A stretch of 19,763 bases of DNA from an uncultured Treponema sp. (GCA_937885475.1 CAKZZR010000102.1:1-19763); one strand, 5' to 3'. Shown: positions 1 to 7,638, counted from the stretch's first letter. Numbers and translations: made by a program. The notes: generated from the sequence alone by a model not told the origin.

Positions 1-146
1 CTTTCAGTCGAAGTTCATCCTTCAAAACCGCAAGCTAGCTTGCTACACTCATTTTTGCCTTGGAACTTATAAAGTTTGCCGCTTACGCGGCTGCAAAAAT
101 GGGTGTTTTTGAAGGATGCAACTTCTCCTTTGCGCTATTTTTTTTT
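1..146 (-). repeat. Structured repeat core, copy A (truncated by window edge)
   Basis: Read on the minus strand, this is a T-rich/A-rich bounded block that folds into nested helices. Pairs seen in plus coordinates are 10-15 with 120-125, 17-27 with 107-117 (11 bp perfect), 45-48 with 103-106, 50-58 with 93-101 (9 bp perfect), 64-68 with 72-76, 78-82 with 87-91, and a 14-nt palindrome at 30-43. The same helices in the same order occur in the copy at 16870-17023, and the 20 nt at 126-145 region (TCTCCTTTGCGC followed by ATTTTTT, 125-143) are shared with it. It lies downstream of tex in the same orientation, so it could be in the tex 3' UTR or be a separate RNA. I do not recognise a known RNA family. 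No terminal inverted repeat like that of the other copy is seen on its right side; the left side is outside the window. Confidence 0.75.
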
Positions 147-162
147 GCAAAGAATGAACTAA

Positions 163-182
163 TCCCTCTGCAATCAGAGGGG
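163..182 (-). other. Small hairpin downstream of tex
   Basis: CCCTCTG (164-170) and CAGAGGG (175-181) form a perfect 7-bp stem with a CAAT loop, extended by a wobble pair at 163/182. It lies about 43 bp past the tex stop codon. On the minus strand it is not followed directly by a T run, so a Rho-independent terminator is only weakly supported. It may instead shield the tex mRNA 3' end. Confidence 0.4.
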
Positions 183-224
183 CACTGCTTGCAGACCCGA
201 AGGAATCAGCCCCGCACGAATAAC

Positions 225-2648
225 CTAGCGCTTCAACAACGCTGCAAATGGATTGTAGCTCATTCCGTCGTCGCTGCCGTAGTTGCGGTTTGAAGAACGA
301 TCTCTTTGAGAAGATGAAAACTGTCTTGCACCATCTTTTGCACCAGGCTTTGAAGCTCCTGCCGTGCCTTTTCGTACAACCACAACCTTGCGTTTTGTGT
401 CTCCGGAACCTGCTCCGTCACTAGCAGCACGACTTGCCGCACGGCTTGCAACAGACTGACCGATTCTGGAAGCTGCATCGCTCTTTAAGCTAAGGCTGAT
501 TCGTTTGCGGTCCTTATCCAAACCGATGATTGTAAATTCAAAGATGTCGCCAACTTTTACAACTTCCATTGGGTCTGTAACAAAGTTGTCGCTTAATTCA
601 GAAACATGGATAAGGGCGGTTTCGTGGAGTCCAATATCAACAAAGGCACCAAAATCTACTACATTCTTGATTTTACCAGTTACCTTCATTCCTTCTTTTA
701 GGTCTTCAAACTGAACAACGCCTTTCTGCATGATTGGTGCTGGGTATCCGTCACGAGGGTCGCGGTTTGGCTTTTGCAATTCTTCTATAATATCGTTCAA
801 AGTTGTTTCGCCGATATTATATTTTTCGCAAAGCGTCTTGCGAGTTGCGTTATCGATTTTTCCGCCTGCTTTTACAGTTGGCAATACGGCACGTGCAACT
901 TCGTAGTTTTCTGGGTGAACCCATGTGTTATCCAATGGGTCAGCACTTTCTGCAATCTTAAGGAATCCCGCACACTGCTCAAATGCTTTTGGTCCAAGCC
1001 CTGGAACTTTCTTTAAATCCTCACGGCTAAGAATTTTTCCGTTAGCATCGCGATATTCCGTGATTTTCTTTGCGGTTGCCATTGTAATACCTGATACATA
1101 GCTTAAAAGCATGTAGCTGGCTGTATTCAAGTTTACGCCAACTTGGTTTACTACAGAACCTACAACCTCGTCCAAAGTTTCGCCAAGTTTTTTCTGGTTA
1201 ACATCGTGCTGATAAAGACCAACACCAATTGCCTTAGGGTCAATTTTTACAAGCTCTGCAAGTGGATCCTGAAGTCGGCGGCCCATGCTGATAGCACCAC
1301 GGATTGTAAGGTCAAGCTCAGGGAATTCTTTTGTTGCAACTTCGCTTGCAGAATATACAGAAGCGCCCGATTCGTCTACAACAGTGTATTTTACATCTGC
1401 GTCAGCATAGTTTTCGCTGATAACCTTAGCAACAACTTCCTGAACTTCCTGGCTACCGGTTCCGTTTCCGACTGCAACAACCTGAATATCGTACTTGTCG
1501 ATTGCATCGTTGAGCTGCTTGTAAGCATCCTGTGGATCCTGAACCTGAAAAATCTTAAAGTAACCCAGGTACTTACCTGTTTCGTCCAAAGCGGCACATT
1601 TTGTACCAGTACGAATACCAGGGTCAATTCCCAAAACGCGACTTCCTTTGATTGGCTGCGTCATCAAAAGGTTCTTTAAGTTTTCGCTAAAAATACCAAT
1701 TCCGTGGTCGTCAGCCTCATCTGTTTCGTCGCTACGGATTTCTCGCACAACGGCAGGAGAAAGAAGGCGCACAACACCGTCTTCAATTGCTTCTTTGTGG
1801 TATTTATTGTTTACAACAGTGCGGCGAGTAAGAAGGTCTACAGCACTGTCCACATCAACATCAATCGTCACATCCAAAGCACCTTCTCGTTCTGCGCGGT
1901 TAATTGCAAGAATGCGGTGCGGCTTAATCTGGCTCAAAGGCTCTGTGTAATCCCAGTACATCTGGTATGTGGACATTTTTGCAGCCTGTTCTTCTGTCTG
2001 ACCATCAGGAACAATACCCTTTGTCTTGATATTACCTTCGCTCATATAAAGGTCATGAATGCTGGAGCGATTGTTTGTGTCCTGACTTACGCGCTCAGCT
2101 AAGATATCCTGCGCCCCTTGCAAAGCGTCTGCAACAGTCTCAACATTGAGAGCGGCATCCTCGTTGTCTGTTTTTATGTATTTTTCTGCTTCTTTTTCGA
2201 TTTGGCTATCTGTCATTGTGAGCATGCTATCGGCAAGTGGCTCAAGACCTTTTTCCTGGGCAACCATACCGCGGGTCTTTTTCTTTTTCTTGAACGGAGC
2301 CCACAAATCTTCCAGTTCGGTAAGAGTTGTAGCACCCATACAAGCGTTGTAAAGAGAATCGGTAAGCTTACCTTGCTTAAAAATTCCCTTTACTATTTCT
2401 AGGCGGCGTTCTTCAAGATTTTTATATGTCTTAAAAAGGTGGTCGGTATCTCGAACCTGTACTTCATTCAAATTATCATGCTTTTCTTTTCGATATCGGC
2501 TGATAAACGGAATGGTACAACCTTCATTTACCAAACTGATAACTGCACTGACTTGCTGCATGCGGATAGAAAGCTCTTCCGCAATCTTTTTCATAATTTC
2601 AACTTCATTGACCGTTAAAGCGTCAATTGCTTCTTGTGTAAATTCCAT
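225..2648 (-). CDS. tex: Tex family RNA-binding transcription accessory protein
   Basis: This is an 807-aa Tex homologue, close to the family's usual length of about 770-800 aa. Visible in order are an N-terminal helical Tex region (about 20-190), a YqgF/RNase H-like domain beginning with the GIDPGIRTGTK motif at about 340-350, a helix-hairpin-helix region (about 500-565, with KKVPGLGPKAFEQ), and an S1 RNA-binding domain (about 653-723). A low-complexity Ser/Ala/Arg/Lys tail follows to the end. Tex proteins bind nucleic acid and RNA polymerase or ribosome-associated RNA; the exact cellular role varies and is inferred here. The start at 2648 was chosen because a TTTACT-17-TAAAAT promoter lies immediately upstream; no Shine-Dalgarno is visible. 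Met19 (2594) is an alternative. Codons are more A/T-ending than in neighbouring genes. The gene is divergent from the PilZ-like gene. Confidence 0.95.
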   Translation of the reverse strand: MEFTQEAIDALTVNEVEIMKKIAEELSIRMQQVSAVISLVNEGCTIPFISRYRKEKHDNLNEVQVRDTDHLFKTYKNLEERRLEIVKGIFKQGKLTDSLYNACMGATTLTELEDLWAPFKKKKKTRGMVAQEKGLEPLADSMLTMTDSQIEKEAEKYIKTDNEDAALNVETVADALQGAQDILAERVSQDTNNRSSIHDLYMSEGNIKTKGIVPDGQTEEQAAKMSTYQMYWDYTEPLSQIKPHRILAINRAEREGALDVTIDVDVDSAVDLLTRRTVVNNKYHKEAIEDGVVRLLSPAVVREIRSDETDEADDHGIGIFSENLKNLLMTQPIKGSRVLGIDPGIRTGTKCAALDETGKYLGYFKIFQVQDPQDAYKQLNDAIDKYDIQVVAVGNGTGSQEVQEVVAKVISENYADADVKYTVVDESGASVYSASEVATKEFPELDLTIRGAISMGRRLQDPLAELVKIDPKAIGVGLYQHDVNQKKLGETLDEVVGSVVNQVGVNLNTASYMLLSYVSGITMATAKKITEYRDANGKILSREDLKKVPGLGPKAFEQCAGFLKIAESADPLDNTWVHPENYEVARAVLPTVKAGGKIDNATRKTLCEKYNIGETTLNDIIEELQKPNRDPRDGYPAPIMQKGVVQFEDLKEGMKVTGKIKNVVDFGAFVDIGLHETALIHVSELSDNFVTDPMEVVKVGDIFEFTIIGLDKDRKRISLSLKSDAASRIGQSVASRAASRAASDGAGSGDTKRKVVVVRKGTAGASKPGAKDGARQFSSSQRDRSSNRNYGSDDGMSYNPFAALLKR

Positions 2649-2657
2649 AGTTCTGCA

Positions 2658-2686
2658 ATTTTACGCAATTTTTTGCGGTGAGTAAA
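2658..2686 (-). promoter_or_regulatory. Probable tex promoter
   Basis: On the minus strand TTTACT (plus 2681-2686) and TAAAAT (plus 2658-2663) are separated by 17 bp. The -10 ends 9 nt before the tex ATG, which predicts a transcript with almost no 5' leader. This fits the absence of a Shine-Dalgarno at this start. Confidence 0.45.
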
Positions 2687-2795
2687 GCGCAAAAAACAGC
2701 ATGCAGTGCGCATTCTAATTCTTTCTTTTTTTCTTTCGTTTTTCAGATATATGATGTAAAATGAGCAAATGGACGGGAGGGTTCAGAATGTACTA

Positions 2796-2805
2796 CCCCC
2801 CCCCC
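2796..2805 (+). repeat. C10 homopolymer tract in the leader of the PilZ-like gene
   Basis: Ten consecutive C lie 29 bp before the start codon at 2835, followed by ACCC. A G-rich run (GGGAGGG, 2775-2781) just upstream could pair with it. The rest of the 2649-2834 divergent gap holds the tex promoter, an A/T-rich TAAAAT (2757-2762) that could be a -10 for the plus-strand gene, and a GGAAG ribosome site. Homopolymer tracts of this length are prone to slippage, so length variation here could tune expression. Confidence 0.7.
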
Positions 2806-2834
2806 ACCCATTTTTAACAAAAGGAAGAACCTAG

Positions 2835-3722
2835 ATGAGCAACCTTATAGATGAAATTATAAAAGGACGAAAGACCTTTTTTATCGCCCCGGACAAAACT
2901 CTTTTTCCTCAAACTTACCTTGAGGAATATTTAACCTCCGGCTACGAATGCTATTTTATCGACACAGACATCTTTTTGCCGATTGAAGTGAAGGTCGACA
3001 TCATTCTTTCCGTATTCAAGGATTCCATTCTGTTTTTTAACATCGACGCGCCGCTTCCGGGAACAAGCTGGTCTCACCTTATCAAGGGAATGCAGGACAA
3101 ATACCCCAACGCGCTTTTTGGCGTACTGTACGCCAAACGCCAGTCCACGACGGAGCGGCAGACGCTTGAGCGCCAGTATCTGTACACAATCGGCGTTCAG
3201 TGCGGCTGCATTCAGCTTGAATACCAAAAAAAGAACAACTTCACGCTCATAAAGCAGGTTCTGTACGCAAACCAGGCAATGGGACGACGAAAGAACGTCC
3301 GCGCCGTCTGCTCGTCAAACTGCTCCATTCAGTTCAATTCCGAAACTTCTGGCGTCATCCAAAGCCGGCTTTCTGACATAAGCATCTCGCATTTTTCAAT
3401 CGTACTTCCGGAAGGCAAATTACAGCTTGCCGACTATGAGAAAGTGCCTGACATTGCGTTCACCATTCATGGACTGCGCTTCCGCTCGGATGCTGTTCTT
3501 TACATGACGCGCCAAACGGAATCCGGGCAGCTTTTTGTATTCGCATTCCAGACAAAAGCCGGTCAGAGTGGCTTGGATCCGGTGAACAAGCAGCTTCTGA
3601 TTCCAAAAATCTACGAAATCATGGTGGACAACTGCTCGGAGCTTTTGAACAAGTTGTTTGCGTCCGCAACAAGAAAGCGCGACACTTCGGAGCACATTCA
3701 GGATTTGCAGTCGCTTGACTGA
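2835..3722 (+). CDS. Conserved treponemal protein with a degenerate PilZ-like domain
   Basis: This is a 295-aa soluble protein with no signal peptide or membrane segment. The first 145 residues form an alpha/beta region I do not recognise. From about 151 the sequence resembles a PilZ domain: RRKNVR gives the R-xxx-R pattern (R152, R156), and a DISIS element near 181-185 sits where the PilZ D/N-x-S-x-x-G motif would be, but the glycine is missing. PilZ domains bind c-di-GMP through these motifs, so binding is possible but doubtful. The start is supported by AAGGAAG about 9 nt upstream of the ATG. The gene stands alone, divergent from tex, and is closed by a strong terminator. A C10 tract in its leader suggests variable expression. 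Confidence is high that it is a gene and moderate for the PilZ assignment. Confidence 0.85.
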   Translation: MSNLIDEIIKGRKTFFIAPDKTLFPQTYLEEYLTSGYECYFIDTDIFLPIEVKVDIILSVFKDSILFFNIDAPLPGTSWSHLIKGMQDKYPNALFGVLYAKRQSTTERQTLERQYLYTIGVQCGCIQLEYQKKNNFTLIKQVLYANQAMGRRKNVRAVCSSNCSIQFNSETSGVIQSRLSDISISHFSIVLPEGKLQLADYEKVPDIAFTIHGLRFRSDAVLYMTRQTESGQLFVFAFQTKAGQSGLDPVNKQLLIPKIYEIMVDNCSELLNKLFASATRKRDTSEHIQDLQSLD

Positions 3723-3732
3723 TGACGATTAC

Positions 3733-3768
3733 GCCGCTTCCGCCCGCAGTTGGAAGCGGCTTTTTTTT
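3733..3768 (+). terminator. Rho-independent terminator of the PilZ-like gene
   Basis: GCCGCTTCC (3733-3741) pairs perfectly with GGAAGCGGC (3752-3760) and is followed by eight T. It begins 11 nt after the stop codon. Confidence 0.9.
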
Positions 3769-3819
3769 GCCGCCCGCAAAACGCAAAAAAAAATCCCCGC
3801 ATTCCTGTTTTTCTTTTCG

Positions 3820-3847
3820 TTGAAAATCTGAAAAACTGATGTATAAT
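3820..3847 (+). promoter_or_regulatory. Sigma70-type promoter of the methyltransferase gene
   Basis: TTGAAA (3820-3825), a 16-bp spacer and a consensus TATAAT (3842-3847) are visible. Only 8 nt separate the -10 from the ATG at 3856, so transcription should begin at or very near the start codon. No Shine-Dalgarno is present, consistent with a leaderless mRNA. Confidence 0.75.
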
Positions 3848-3855
3848 TTTTAACT

Positions 3856-4584
3856 ATGGAATTCATTCAGAATCTTGTTGAATACTACGATGAACTCTAT
3901 GCTACTACCGAAAAACAAGAACAATTTTTTAAGACAATATCTCAAACTTATTCAGCCCCGTTAAAAATGCTTCAGATTGGCTCTGGCTCCGGAAGTTTTG
4001 CCATAGAAGCCGCAAAACAGGGCTTTGACGTAACCGGAATCGAAATGTCGCAGGCGCTGCTTGACTCGGCATCACTCAAACGGCGAAACCAACTGCTTTC
4101 CCTCAGATTCTTTAAGCTTTCCACCGTGGAAATGACAAAATTTCTTGGAAAGAGCTTCTACAATATCCTGATTTGCCTGAACAACCGCCTGTGCTTTTTG
4201 CGCGAAAAATCGCTCATGCAGCAGTTTTTTGCCGACGCAAAATCCCTGCTTTCTGAAAACGGAACACTGGTGCTGCAGCTGCTGAACTACGAATTCTTTA
4301 AGGCATCTGGAAGCCAGCCCGCGCCACGTAAAAGCATACGCGCATCGCTGCTTTCCAAACTGACCTTTGCAGAAAATGAAAAAACACTGCTTTCGCAGCA
4401 AATAGAAACGGGAAACGGCAAAATCCTGCCCATAGTTGAAAATGAGCAGATTTACCCGCTTACAAAAGAAGAGCTGTGCGAGTTTGCAAAGGAAGCGGGA
4501 TTTTCAACAATCAAGCTGTACAGCGATTTTTCAGGGACAGAACTTACGCCAGACAGCGAGGAAATCATCGCCGTCATTTCGTAA
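3856..4584 (+). CDS. Class I SAM-dependent methyltransferase, substrate unknown
   Basis: This is a 242-aa soluble protein with a Rossmann-type methyltransferase fold. Motif I, LQIGSGSGSF, is at residues 39-48, and the acidic ribose-binding residue of motif II is probably E63 in the GIEMS segment. A hydrophobic strand NILICLNNRL follows, and a beta strand GTLVLQLLNYEF matches the post-III region. The C-terminal third is typical of the small-molecule methyltransferase superfamily. The substrate cannot be read from sequence. The gene has its own promoter and converges on ricT, 22 bp away; no terminator stem is seen in that gap. Confidence 0.85.
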   Translation: MEFIQNLVEYYDELYATTEKQEQFFKTISQTYSAPLKMLQIGSGSGSFAIEAAKQGFDVTGIEMSQALLDSASLKRRNQLLSLRFFKLSTVEMTKFLGKSFYNILICLNNRLCFLREKSLMQQFFADAKSLLSENGTLVLQLLNYEFFKASGSQPAPRKSIRASLLSKLTFAENEKTLLSQQIETGNGKILPIVENEQIYPLTKEELCEFAKEAGFSTIKLYSDFSGTELTPDSEEIIAVIS

Positions 4585-4606
4585 ACAGAGAACGGAAAGC
4601 ACCGGC

Positions 4607-5524
4607 TCAGTTTATCTTCCACTTATTGTTTTCTCGGCTGAAGCGCTTTGCGTTTACCTCAAGTAAACGACCGTCCTCGCCAAGCATTTTTACCATTGAG
4701 GTAATGGGATTCACTTCCGTAATCTTAAAATTCGTTCCATCGTAAAAAATATGGATACCCTCGTTCGGAAGCTTCTTTCGTGCCTCGTTGTACCAATCAA
4801 ATTCGTAGGAAAGGCAACACAAAAGACGACCGCACTGCCCGCTTATCTTAAGCGAATTGAGCGACAGATTCTGCTCCTTTGCCATGCGTATAGAAACCGG
4901 GCGCAGCTTGTCGCTCACTCCGTGGCAGCAAAACGGACGACCGCACACACCAAGCCCCCCCACAATGCGGGACTCGTCCCGAACGCCAATCTGGCGCAAC
5001 TCAATGCGCATCTTGAACACGCTGACCAAATCCTTAACCAGCTCGCGGAAGTCCACGCGGTTTTCTGCACTGAAAAAAAACAACGCCTTCTGCTCATCAA
5101 TCAAAAAATGAACGGAAATGAGCTTCATGTCCAATTTATGGAGAGCGACCTTTTCCTTAAAAACGGAAAAAGCTTCCTTTTCTTTTTCCTTGTATTCGTT
5201 CGCCCGAGCCAAATCTTCCTTAGAAGCCTTGCGCTCAATAACAATTACGTCAGACGGCTTTATGCCCATTGGTTTTTTAGAAAGCCCTATGAATTTTGCC
5301 ATGTCCTTGCCGTAGCGGGTAGGCACCACCACAAATTCGCCCACGCGCACATCAATATTCTTGTCGTTCCGCGCATAAAGCGTCTCGCAGGAATAGGCAA
5401 GCCGCAGGCAGTATAACGGCGCGTCAAATTCAAAATCCTCGCCTCCGTCAGTCGTTTCTCCGTCTTCAAGTGAAGACAGATTAACGTTCTCATCATCTAT
5501 ATCATTCTCAAAAATATCACTCAT
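4607..5524 (-). CDS. ricT: RicT/YaaT-like PSP1 domain protein
   Basis: This 305-aa protein has an acidic N-terminal stretch (residues 1-35) followed by a PSP1 C-terminal domain. Two CX4CC motifs stand out: C194, C199, C200 and C231, C236, C237, within the GGLGVCGRPFCC and SGQCGRLLCC signatures of this family. In Bacillus the homologue RicT (YaaT) joins RicA and RicF in a complex carrying Fe-S clusters that influences RNase Y-dependent mRNA processing; cluster binding here is inferred from the cysteines. I used the ATG at 5524; an in-frame GTG lies two codons earlier at 5530. AGGTG precedes the ATG closely, and a TATAAT is also present about 11 nt upstream. It is the last gene of the M23-bactofilin-yaaR-ricT cluster, 19 bp after yaaR. 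Confidence 0.88.
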   Translation of the reverse strand: MSDIFENDIDDENVNLSSLEDGETTDGGEDFEFDAPLYCLRLAYSCETLYARNDKNIDVRVGEFVVVPTRYGKDMAKFIGLSKKPMGIKPSDVIVIERKASKEDLARANEYKEKEKEAFSVFKEKVALHKLDMKLISVHFLIDEQKALFFFSAENRVDFRELVKDLVSVFKMRIELRQIGVRDESRIVGGLGVCGRPFCCHGVSDKLRPVSIRMAKEQNLSLNSLKISGQCGRLLCCLSYEFDWYNEARKKLPNEGIHIFYDGTNFKITEVNPITSMVKMLGEDGRLLEVNAKRFSRENNKWKIN

Positions 5525-5543
5525 AAGCACCTAAAATTATATA

Positions 5544-6098
5544 CTAATTTGCTAAAAAATCCACAATCAGACCTTTGATTTCATCAACCTTGGTAAGAAG
5601 CGCCAGCTTTTCACCGTGATTCTGAAGAACCATTGCCGCAAGCTCGTCCAACTTTGTGTCAATCACATGAATCTGAAAATACGGGTCGCGCGGACGGGTT
5701 TCCTCAAAGAACACACCCTTTACATGGCGCTTGCCGAACCGCTTTATCTTAGAAACCTCGTAATTGTTCTTCTGCACATAGCGCAAAAACTGGCTGACAG
5801 TACGCCGAAATTCGCAGAAATTTTCCTCGCTTGCAAAGTCCGTAAGCTTGTCGGCGGCGGAATCAAGCGCATCCTTTAGATAGACGACCGCATCCTCCAC
5901 TGAAAGCCCCGCAATCTCGGGCGGAAGCCCCGCATTCACCAAATTGTCAATTTCCTGATTTTTTTCAAGCAGCGACGAAAAGCGCGATTTTCCCTGTTTC
6001 TGGATTTTCTCCTTTCCGGCGTTCTTCTGCGCATCCCGGGAAGCCGTTGCCGCCGCAGAAAAATACAGCGATGCGCTCAGCGGGTCGATTGCACTCAT
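5544..6098 (-). CDS. YaaR family (DUF327) protein
   Basis: This is a 184-aa, mostly helical soluble protein. After a variable N-terminus (1-40) rich in Ala, Ser and Lys, the remainder matches the YaaR family pattern: a helical stretch with SAADKLTDF, then EFRRTVSQFLRYV, a basic segment with KRFGKRHVKG and a C-terminal helix. Its biochemical function is unknown. In Bacillus subtilis yaaR lies close to yaaT (ricT), so its place next to ricT here supports the assignment and suggests a functional link. Its ATG overlaps the bactofilin stop (ATGA), so translation is probably coupled. Confidence 0.8.
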   Translation of the reverse strand: MSAIDPLSASLYFSAAATASRDAQKNAGKEKIQKQGKSRFSSLLEKNQEIDNLVNAGLPPEIAGLSVEDAVVYLKDALDSAADKLTDFASEENFCEFRRTVSQFLRYVQKNNYEVSKIKRFGKRHVKGVFFEETRPRDPYFQIHVIDTKLDELAAMVLQNHGEKLALLTKVDEIKGLIVDFLAN

Positions 6099-6508
6099 AG
6101 AATGACAGCCTTGTTCTGAATGGCTTTTTTCTCAAGGAAGCGGTTCGTTTCCTCGTCAAAGCGCTGCTCATCCCGAATCGCAATGCAGTGTCCGTGAAAA
6201 ATCACATTGTCGTCCATCTGAATTCTGTGCGTTATGATGTCGCCAACCACCGCCGACGTAGAAAGCAGTTTTACGCTTTCCGGAGCAGAGACGTTTCCCA
6301 GCACGATTCCGCCGATTATCGCCGATTTTGCGGTAAGATTGCCCTGGATGCGGGCGCGTTCGCTTATGATAACGGCGCCATCCGTTTCCAAATCGCCGTC
6401 AATATCTCCGTCAACGCGTATAAAACCGTTCACCTTCATATTTCCTTTTATGAAGGAACCGTTTCCTACAAAAGTATTGATAGAAATATCATCTGAACGA
6501 AAAGCCAT
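6095..6508 (-). CDS. Bactofilin family cytoskeletal protein
   Basis: This 137-aa protein is built of short hydrophobic/Gly repeats typical of the bactofilin beta-helix (for example GNMKVNGFIRVDGDIDGDL and ARIQGNLTAKSAIIGG). It is flanked by a short N-terminal tail and a charged C-terminal tail. Bactofilins polymerise at the membrane and help shape the cell, often together with a neighbouring M23 endopeptidase, as seen here. I chose the ATG at 6508. A GTG at 6514 overlaps the last base of the M23 stop codon (TAGTG) and would add two residues. The 3' end overlaps yaaR by four bases. Confidence 0.92.
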   Translation of the reverse strand: MAFRSDDISINTFVGNGSFIKGNMKVNGFIRVDGDIDGDLETDGAVIISERARIQGNLTAKSAIIGGIVLGNVSAPESVKLLSTSAVVGDIITHRIQMDDNVIFHGHCIAIRDEQRFDEETNRFLEKKAIQNKAVIL

Positions 6509-6513
6509 AGCCA

Positions 6514-7536
6514 CTACTTAGAAAATTTTACGTTGATATATTTGCTCGGATCAACTACGTCTGAACCGATGTGAACTTCATAGTGAAGGTGCGGACCCGT
6601 AGTAAGACCGGTGTTTCCAATGTTTCCGATAACCTGCCCCTGATTGACGAACTCACCTTTTTTTACGCGGATAACGCTCATATGCGCATAGCGCGTGTAC
6701 ATACCATGCTTGTGGCGGATGATGACATGGTTTCCGAAGCTGGCATCGTAGCCAACCGTTACGACCTGACCGTTTGCCGTGGCCATAATCGGGTCGCCGC
6801 TGCGCCATGTAGAAAAGTCAATTCCCTTGTGAATGTACCACTGTCCGGTAATCGCGTGAATGGTAGGACCAAACTGCTGGGAAATATGCACGTTCGGGTT
6901 GTTCACCGGCCAGATGTTCGGAATCTCGCGGAAAAGAGAGCTTTGGTTGTCCAGCATTTTTCCAATCTGCTCGATAGGCTGCACCGCATCCTCAAGATAC
7001 GTTGTGAGGGAACGGATGTCGGAGGTTTCGCGCACGGAGCCGGTTACAGAATCCCGTGAGCTGAAAAGCGAGGTCAAATCGCCGTTGTTCATTGAATTCT
7101 GAGAAACGGACTTTCCCTTGTCAATTCCGAGCAGGGAAAGAGACTGCGAAAGCGAAGCCTGAAAGCGCTTTGCCGCCTGCAGAAGGTTCGTATTCTCATC
7201 GCGCAGCTCGTCCAAACTTGCGAGCGTCTCGCGGTTCTTATTCATAAGACTGGTTATTTCTATGTTAGAAAGAACGGCATGCCGGTTGAAATAGAAGAAA
7301 GAGCCGACGATGCCTACCACAAGGACAAGTCCAAGACAGAGCGCGAACACGTTCGTCTGGAAGTTTATGACCTTGCTCTGCGAATGAGGAACAATCATCA
7401 CTGTTAACTTGCTGTCAAACACCTTGAAAATACGAACGAAGAAATTTCCGATTGTGCGTAAGAAAGAAACAAAACCGTTGTGAACATTTGACGCAATCTT
7501 CTTTTCGATTCTTTTATATCTTTGAGTTCTTGCCAA
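6514..7536 (-). CDS. Membrane-anchored M23 family peptidoglycan endopeptidase
   Basis: This is a 340-aa protein with a cytoplasmic basic N-terminus, one transmembrane helix (about 62-83), a coiled-coil-like region (about 90-135), a linker, and a C-terminal LytM/M23 domain (about 205-335). The zinc and catalytic residues are present: H236 and D240 in the HKGID motif, H285 in RYAH, and H316/H318 in PHLHYE. It should therefore be an active periplasmic peptidoglycan hydrolase. The start is a TTG at 7536 preceded by GAGGGA; no ATG occurs in frame until residue 47. It leads an operon with bactofilin, yaaR and ricT and has a strong sigma70-type promoter. In other bacteria, bactofilin plus M23 pairs control cell curvature or shape. 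Confidence 0.93.
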   Translation of the reverse strand: MARTQRYKRIEKKIASNVHNGFVSFLRTIGNFFVRIFKVFDSKLTVMIVPHSQSKVINFQTNVFALCLGLVLVVGIVGSFFYFNRHAVLSNIEITSLMNKNRETLASLDELRDENTNLLQAAKRFQASLSQSLSLLGIDKGKSVSQNSMNNGDLTSLFSSRDSVTGSVRETSDIRSLTTYLEDAVQPIEQIGKMLDNQSSLFREIPNIWPVNNPNVHISQQFGPTIHAITGQWYIHKGIDFSTWRSGDPIMATANGQVVTVGYDASFGNHVIIRHKHGMYTRYAHMSVIRVKKGEFVNQGQVIGNIGNTGLTTGPHLHYEVHIGSDVVDPSKYINVKFSK

Positions 7537-7595
7537 TTTTTGAATCCCTCGTTTAAAAAATCATACTAAGCGCAATATTAACAATTGTAGAGAGC

Positions 7596-7625
7596 AGTAT
7601 AACACGGCGCATTGCTATATGTCAA
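7596..7625 (-). promoter_or_regulatory. Sigma70-type promoter of the M23-bactofilin-yaaR-ricT operon
   Basis: On the minus strand, TTGACA (plus 7620-7625) and TATACT (plus 7596-7601) are separated by 18 bp. The predicted start near 7589 gives a leader of about 50 nt before the TTG codon at 7536. Confidence 0.75.
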
Positions 7626-7638
7626 ACTCCTGTCAAGG

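Noticed and set aside
60..293. A 77-aa open frame near the left edge
   Set aside because: It lies across the structured repeat and the antisense end of tex; no support.
1143..1679. A 178-aa open frame opposite tex
   Set aside because: It is a shadow of a conserved gene on the other strand, Cys/Asn-rich, with no start signal or family.
4955..4961. A C7 run inside ricT as a phase-variation tract
   Set aside because: It is short and encodes conserved Gly residues of the GGLGVCG motif.
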